Assembly (NCBI GenBank): GCA_031551625.1
Contig: JAVBNJ010000002.1
Location: 1 to 7,315 of the forward strand
Source: JAVBNJ01 sp031551625
GTDB lineage: Bacteria > Bacteroidota > Bacteroidia > Bacteroidales > UBA932
Length of the DNA: 7,315 bases
Reading direction: 5' to 3'
The notes under the pieces were generated by a model. That model saw nothing but the letters and a program-made list of their open reading frames with translations, was not told the DNA's origin and did not search any database. Of this stretch, positions 4,619 through 7,315 are shown one piece after another (within the stretch, counting starts at the first letter, position 1; each line of letters begins with the position of its first letter). Both the position numbers and the translations under genes were made by a program.

Positions 4619-6621
4619 TGAGTGACAATTTGAATAATACCCCCACTCCACAGCAACGCCCGCAACCGTCGCAAAATCCACGCACACCACAACGGGGGCG
4701 CTTCAGTTCTTTCTGGATTTACGGATTGATGATAGCGGCTTTCATTTATCTCTGGTATTCATTCAACCAGTTCAATCCTGTAAAGGCAGAATGGCAAGAA
4801 GTGAAAGAACAGATGCTGCCTGCCAATGATGTGGATGAACTGGACATCATTACCAACCAGAACAAAGTGGAAATATATATCCGCAAGGACAGCCTGAATA
4901 AATATAAAGAACGCCTCGGTAAAACTCTTCCGAAAGAAGGGCCTCATTTTTATTTCATCAACCAGCCCGATTTTCAAGTATACAAAACTGTTTCGGCGCT
5001 CAACGACTCCTTGCCGAAAACACATTTTGTAAAACTTCAAACAGATGTGCGGAATGATTACTTTGGACAGATCATTAGTTGGTTGGCTTTTCCACTGTTG
5101 CTGGTTGTATTGTGGTTTTTCTTTTTCCGCAACATGTCGAAAAATATGGGCGGCGTGGGTGGCGGCATTTTCAACGTAGGCCGTTCGAAAGCGCAATTGT
5201 TCGACAAGGATAATAAAAACAAAATTACATTCAAAGATGTAGCAGGGCTCGAAGAGGCAAAAGTCGAAGTAATGGAAATTGTCGATTTCCTCAAAAACCC
5301 GAAAAAATATACAGAACTCGGTGGAAAAATTCCGAAAGGCGCGTTACTCGTAGGCCCTCCGGGTACGGGAAAAACGTTGTTGGCAAAGGCCGTAGCAGGC
5401 GAAGCCGATGTGCCGTTCTTTTCGATGTCGGGTTCGGATTTTGTAGAAATGTTTGTAGGCGTTGGTGCATCGCGTGTACGCGACCTGTTCCGCCAGGCAA
5501 AAGAAAAAGCGCCGTGTATTATTTTCATAGATGAAATTGATGCCGTAGGCCGCGCACGCAGCAAGAACGGTGGATTCACATCGAACGACGAGCGCGAAAG
5601 CACGCTCAACCAGTTGCTCACTGAAATGGACGGCTTCGGGTCGAATAGCGGTGTAATTATATTAGCCGCCACCAACCGTGCCGATGTGCTCGATGGCGCT
5701 TTATTGCGTGCAGGCCGTTTCGACCGCCAGATACATGTAGATCTACCGGAGTTGAAAGAGCGTGCTGAAATTTTCAAAGTGCACCTTCGTGGGTTAAAAT
5801 TAATTGAAGGTTTCGACATTGATTTCCTGGCAAAGCAAACACCGGGTTTTTCGGGCGCCGATATTGCCAATGTATGTAATGAAGCTGCATTGATTGCCGC
5901 ACGTAAAAACAAAAAAGTAGTCGAAAAACAAGATTTTCTTGATGCTATCGACCGCATTGTAGGCGGGCTTGAGCGAAAAAGTAAAATAATCACCCCTAAC
6001 GAAAAACGTGCTATTGCTTTCCACGAGGCAGGACATGCCACGGTAAGCTGGTGGCTCGAGTATGCCAACCCGCTGCTGAAGGTAACCATTATCCCGCGGG
6101 GCCGTGCGTTAGGCGCCGCGTGGTATTTGCCCGAAGAACGGCAAATTACCACCACTGAACAGTTGCTCGACGAAATGGCCGCAACCCTTGGCGGACGGGC
6201 TGCCGAAGAGTTGACGTTCGGAAAAGTATCGACCGGTGCAATGAATGATTTGGAAAAAGTAACCAAGCAAGCATACGCGATGGTAGCCTATTTCGGCATG
6301 AGCGAAAAAATAGGTAACCGCAGCTACTACGATTCGAACGGGCAAAGCGAATTTGCATTCAAGCATCCGTACAGTGAAAAAACCGCCGAACAACTCGACG
6401 AGGAAGTAAAACGGTTGATCGACCAGTCGTATGTAAAAGCCAAAGAAGTGCTTACCATACATCGCGATGGCTTTACCCAACTGGCCGAATTGCTGTTGGA
6501 ACGCGAAGTAATTTTCACCGAAGATTTGGAAAAAATATTCGGGCCGCGCCCAAAACAGTCGGCAGCAGGCAATGAGAAGGCACCGCAAGAAGAAAAACCG
6601 ACAACCAGTACTTTAGTTTAG
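4618..6621 (+). CDS. ftsH: ATP-dependent zinc metalloprotease FtsH
   Basis: A 667-residue membrane AAA+ protease that degrades misfolded membrane proteins and selected regulators. The order is: Pro/Gln/Asn-rich cytosolic tail (1-28), first membrane segment (about 31-48), periplasmic domain (about 50-150), second membrane segment (about 152-170), AAA module, peptidase domain, and an acidic/polar tail. Walker A is GPPGTGKT (246-253) and Walker B ends in D305-E306. The second region of homology includes AATNRADVLD and LLRAGRFDR, with arginine fingers R364 and R367. The zinc site is HEAGH (469-473, catalytic E470), with D544 in the STGAMND segment as probable third ligand. All catalytic residues are present, so it should be active. 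The RAGR in place of the E. coli RPGR is, as I recall, common in this phylum. The start ATG overlaps the rsfS stop by one base, implying translational coupling; cdsA follows after 5 bases. In E. coli FtsH degrades LpxC and so balances lipid A against phospholipid, which gives the cdsA neighbour a plausible functional meaning (inference). Confidence 0.98.
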   Translation: MSDNLNNTPTPQQRPQPSQNPRTPQRGRFSSFWIYGLMIAAFIYLWYSFNQFNPVKAEWQEVKEQMLPANDVDELDIITNQNKVEIYIRKDSLNKYKERLGKTLPKEGPHFYFINQPDFQVYKTVSALNDSLPKTHFVKLQTDVRNDYFGQIISWLAFPLLLVVLWFFFFRNMSKNMGGVGGGIFNVGRSKAQLFDKDNKNKITFKDVAGLEEAKVEVMEIVDFLKNPKKYTELGGKIPKGALLVGPPGTGKTLLAKAVAGEADVPFFSMSGSDFVEMFVGVGASRVRDLFRQAKEKAPCIIFIDEIDAVGRARSKNGGFTSNDERESTLNQLLTEMDGFGSNSGVIILAATNRADVLDGALLRAGRFDRQIHVDLPELKERAEIFKVHLRGLKLIEGFDIDFLAKQTPGFSGADIANVCNEAALIAARKNKKVVEKQDFLDAIDRIVGGLERKSKIITPNEKRAIAFHEAGHATVSWWLEYANPLLKVTIIPRGRALGAAWYLPEERQITTTEQLLDEMAATLGGRAAEELTFGKVSTGAMNDLEKVTKQAYAMVAYFGMSEKIGNRSYYDSNGQSEFAFKHPYSEKTAEQLDEEVKRLIDQSYVKAKEVLTIHRDGFTQLAELLLEREVIFTEDLEKIFGPRPKQSAAGNEKAPQEEKPTTSTLV

Positions 6622-6626
6622 CAGTT

Positions 6627-7315
6627 ATGAAGAGCCTTATAACCCGTAGCCTCAGCGGCATTGTGTTCCTCGCCATTATGGTAGGCGGCATATTGGGGGG
6701 CGAAATTTCGTATGCCTGCCTCATGTTGTTTATCATGGTGGTGATGTTATGGGAGTTTTACCGCATGACACTTGGCGAAGAAAATTATGGACTAAAAATT
6801 ATTGGTATCGTTAGCTGTATTGCTCTTTGGGCATTCTCTTTACCAGTAATATTCCCTAGTTCCGCGCGCTATATTTTTGCCATATTGCCTTTCACTCTTT
6901 GGCTATTTATGCTTATCCGGCAATTGTACCAAAAAGCCCAAAAGCCATTTGTAGATATTGCCCTCACATGGTTAGGCATGATATATATTGCCGTCCCATT
7001 AGCATTGCTCAACATCACTATTTACAGCAGCCCACCCGAATATAAGTCCGTTGGCCAAATGTACTTCGATTACAATGGGCTCCTGCTATTGGGCTTGTTC
7101 ATTATTCTTTGGAGCAGCGATGTAGGCGCTTATTGTTTCGGGATGTTGTTTGGCCGCAGTGGTAAACACAAGCTATTCCCAAGTATTTCTCCCAAAAAAT
7201 CGTGGGAAGGCTACATAGGCGGCCTGGTAGTTGCTTTGGGTACAGGCTACCTGATGTCGTACTTTAATTTTCTACCTTTCGGAATTATCCACTCCTTAAT
7301 AATAGCACTGCTAAT
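6627..7315 (+). CDS. cdsA: Phosphatidate cytidylyltransferase CdsA (partial, 3' end cut)
   Basis: The first 229 codons of a polytopic membrane enzyme that makes CDP-diacylglycerol from CTP and phosphatidic acid, the branch point of phospholipid synthesis. The frame begins at ATG 6627, five bases after the ftsH stop, and runs open to the right edge. Hydrophobic segments lie near residues 9-25, 27-45, 58-76, 83-98, 110-130, 150-163 and 197-212. Conserved blocks seen are WSSDVGAYCFGMLFGR (162-177, with D165) and ISPKKSWEGYIGG (187-199), both typical of CdsA. Full-length members have about 260-290 residues, so some 40-60 C-terminal residues are missing, including the CDP-alcohol type signature with its metal-binding Asp residues. 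That part cannot be checked here. It is probably co-transcribed with rsfS and ftsH. Confidence 0.92.
   Translation, partial: MKSLITRSLSGIVFLAIMVGGILGGEISYACLMLFIMVVMLWEFYRMTLGEENYGLKIIGIVSCIALWAFSLPVIFPSSARYIFAILPFTLWLFMLIRQLYQKAQKPFVDIALTWLGMIYIAVPLALLNITIYSSPPEYKSVGQMYFDYNGLLLLGLFIILWSSDVGAYCFGMLFGRSGKHKLFPSISPKKSWEGYIGGLVVALGTGYLMSYFNFLPFGIIHSLIIALL

Noticed and set aside
5058..6266. A 402-codon open frame on the minus strand inside ftsH
   Set aside because: It lies wholly opposite a complete, motif-perfect ftsH, its product is Ser/Pro/Arg-rich without domains, and no promoter or start context supports it. It is a codon-usage shadow.

Overview
The window reads as a conserved chromosomal segment of a member of the Bacteroidota. 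Four intergenic promoters fit the Bacteroidota -7 consensus TAnnTTTG, one of them with a full TTTG -33 box at 20 bp. Most starts lack a Shine-Dalgarno sequence. The gene order rsfS-ftsH-cdsA and the style of the FtsH and RsfS proteins also fit that phylum. I cannot place it more finely. I see no RNA genes, insertion sequences, phage genes or CRISPR array.

Layout: (1) 1-399, minus strand: the first 133 codons of an exported protein with HEAT-like helical repeats, running off the left edge. (2) 400-629: a divergent intergenic region with a promoter for each direction. (3) 630-1871, plus: a U32 family protein with the complete U32 signature and four probable iron-sulfur cysteines, most like TrhP/YegQ of tRNA uridine hydroxylation. 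(4) 2051-3852, plus: two tandem YitT-family membrane proteins with C-terminal DUF2179 domains, overlapping by 37 bp and sharing one promoter. (5) 3853-3991: a strong hairpin, probably a terminator, followed by a textbook promoter. (6) 3992 to the right edge, plus: ribosome silencing factor rsfS, membrane protease ftsH (1-base overlap) and the start of phosphatidate cytidylyltransferase cdsA (5-base gap), apparently one operon.

The last three genes join translation control in starvation (RsfS), membrane protein quality control (FtsH) and phospholipid precursor synthesis (CdsA). That combination suggests growth-rate or envelope coordination, but this is inference from gene order.

The window does not show an obvious new multi-gene system. 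The most unusual item is the RsfS protein. It carries an 86-residue, lysine/threonine-rich, histone-H1-like tail ahead of an otherwise normal domain, and the tail is encoded by DNA with seven A-tracts of 7-8 bases. Second are the overlapping YitT pair and a short sequence shared by the intergenic regions ahead of the U32 gene and the first yitT gene.
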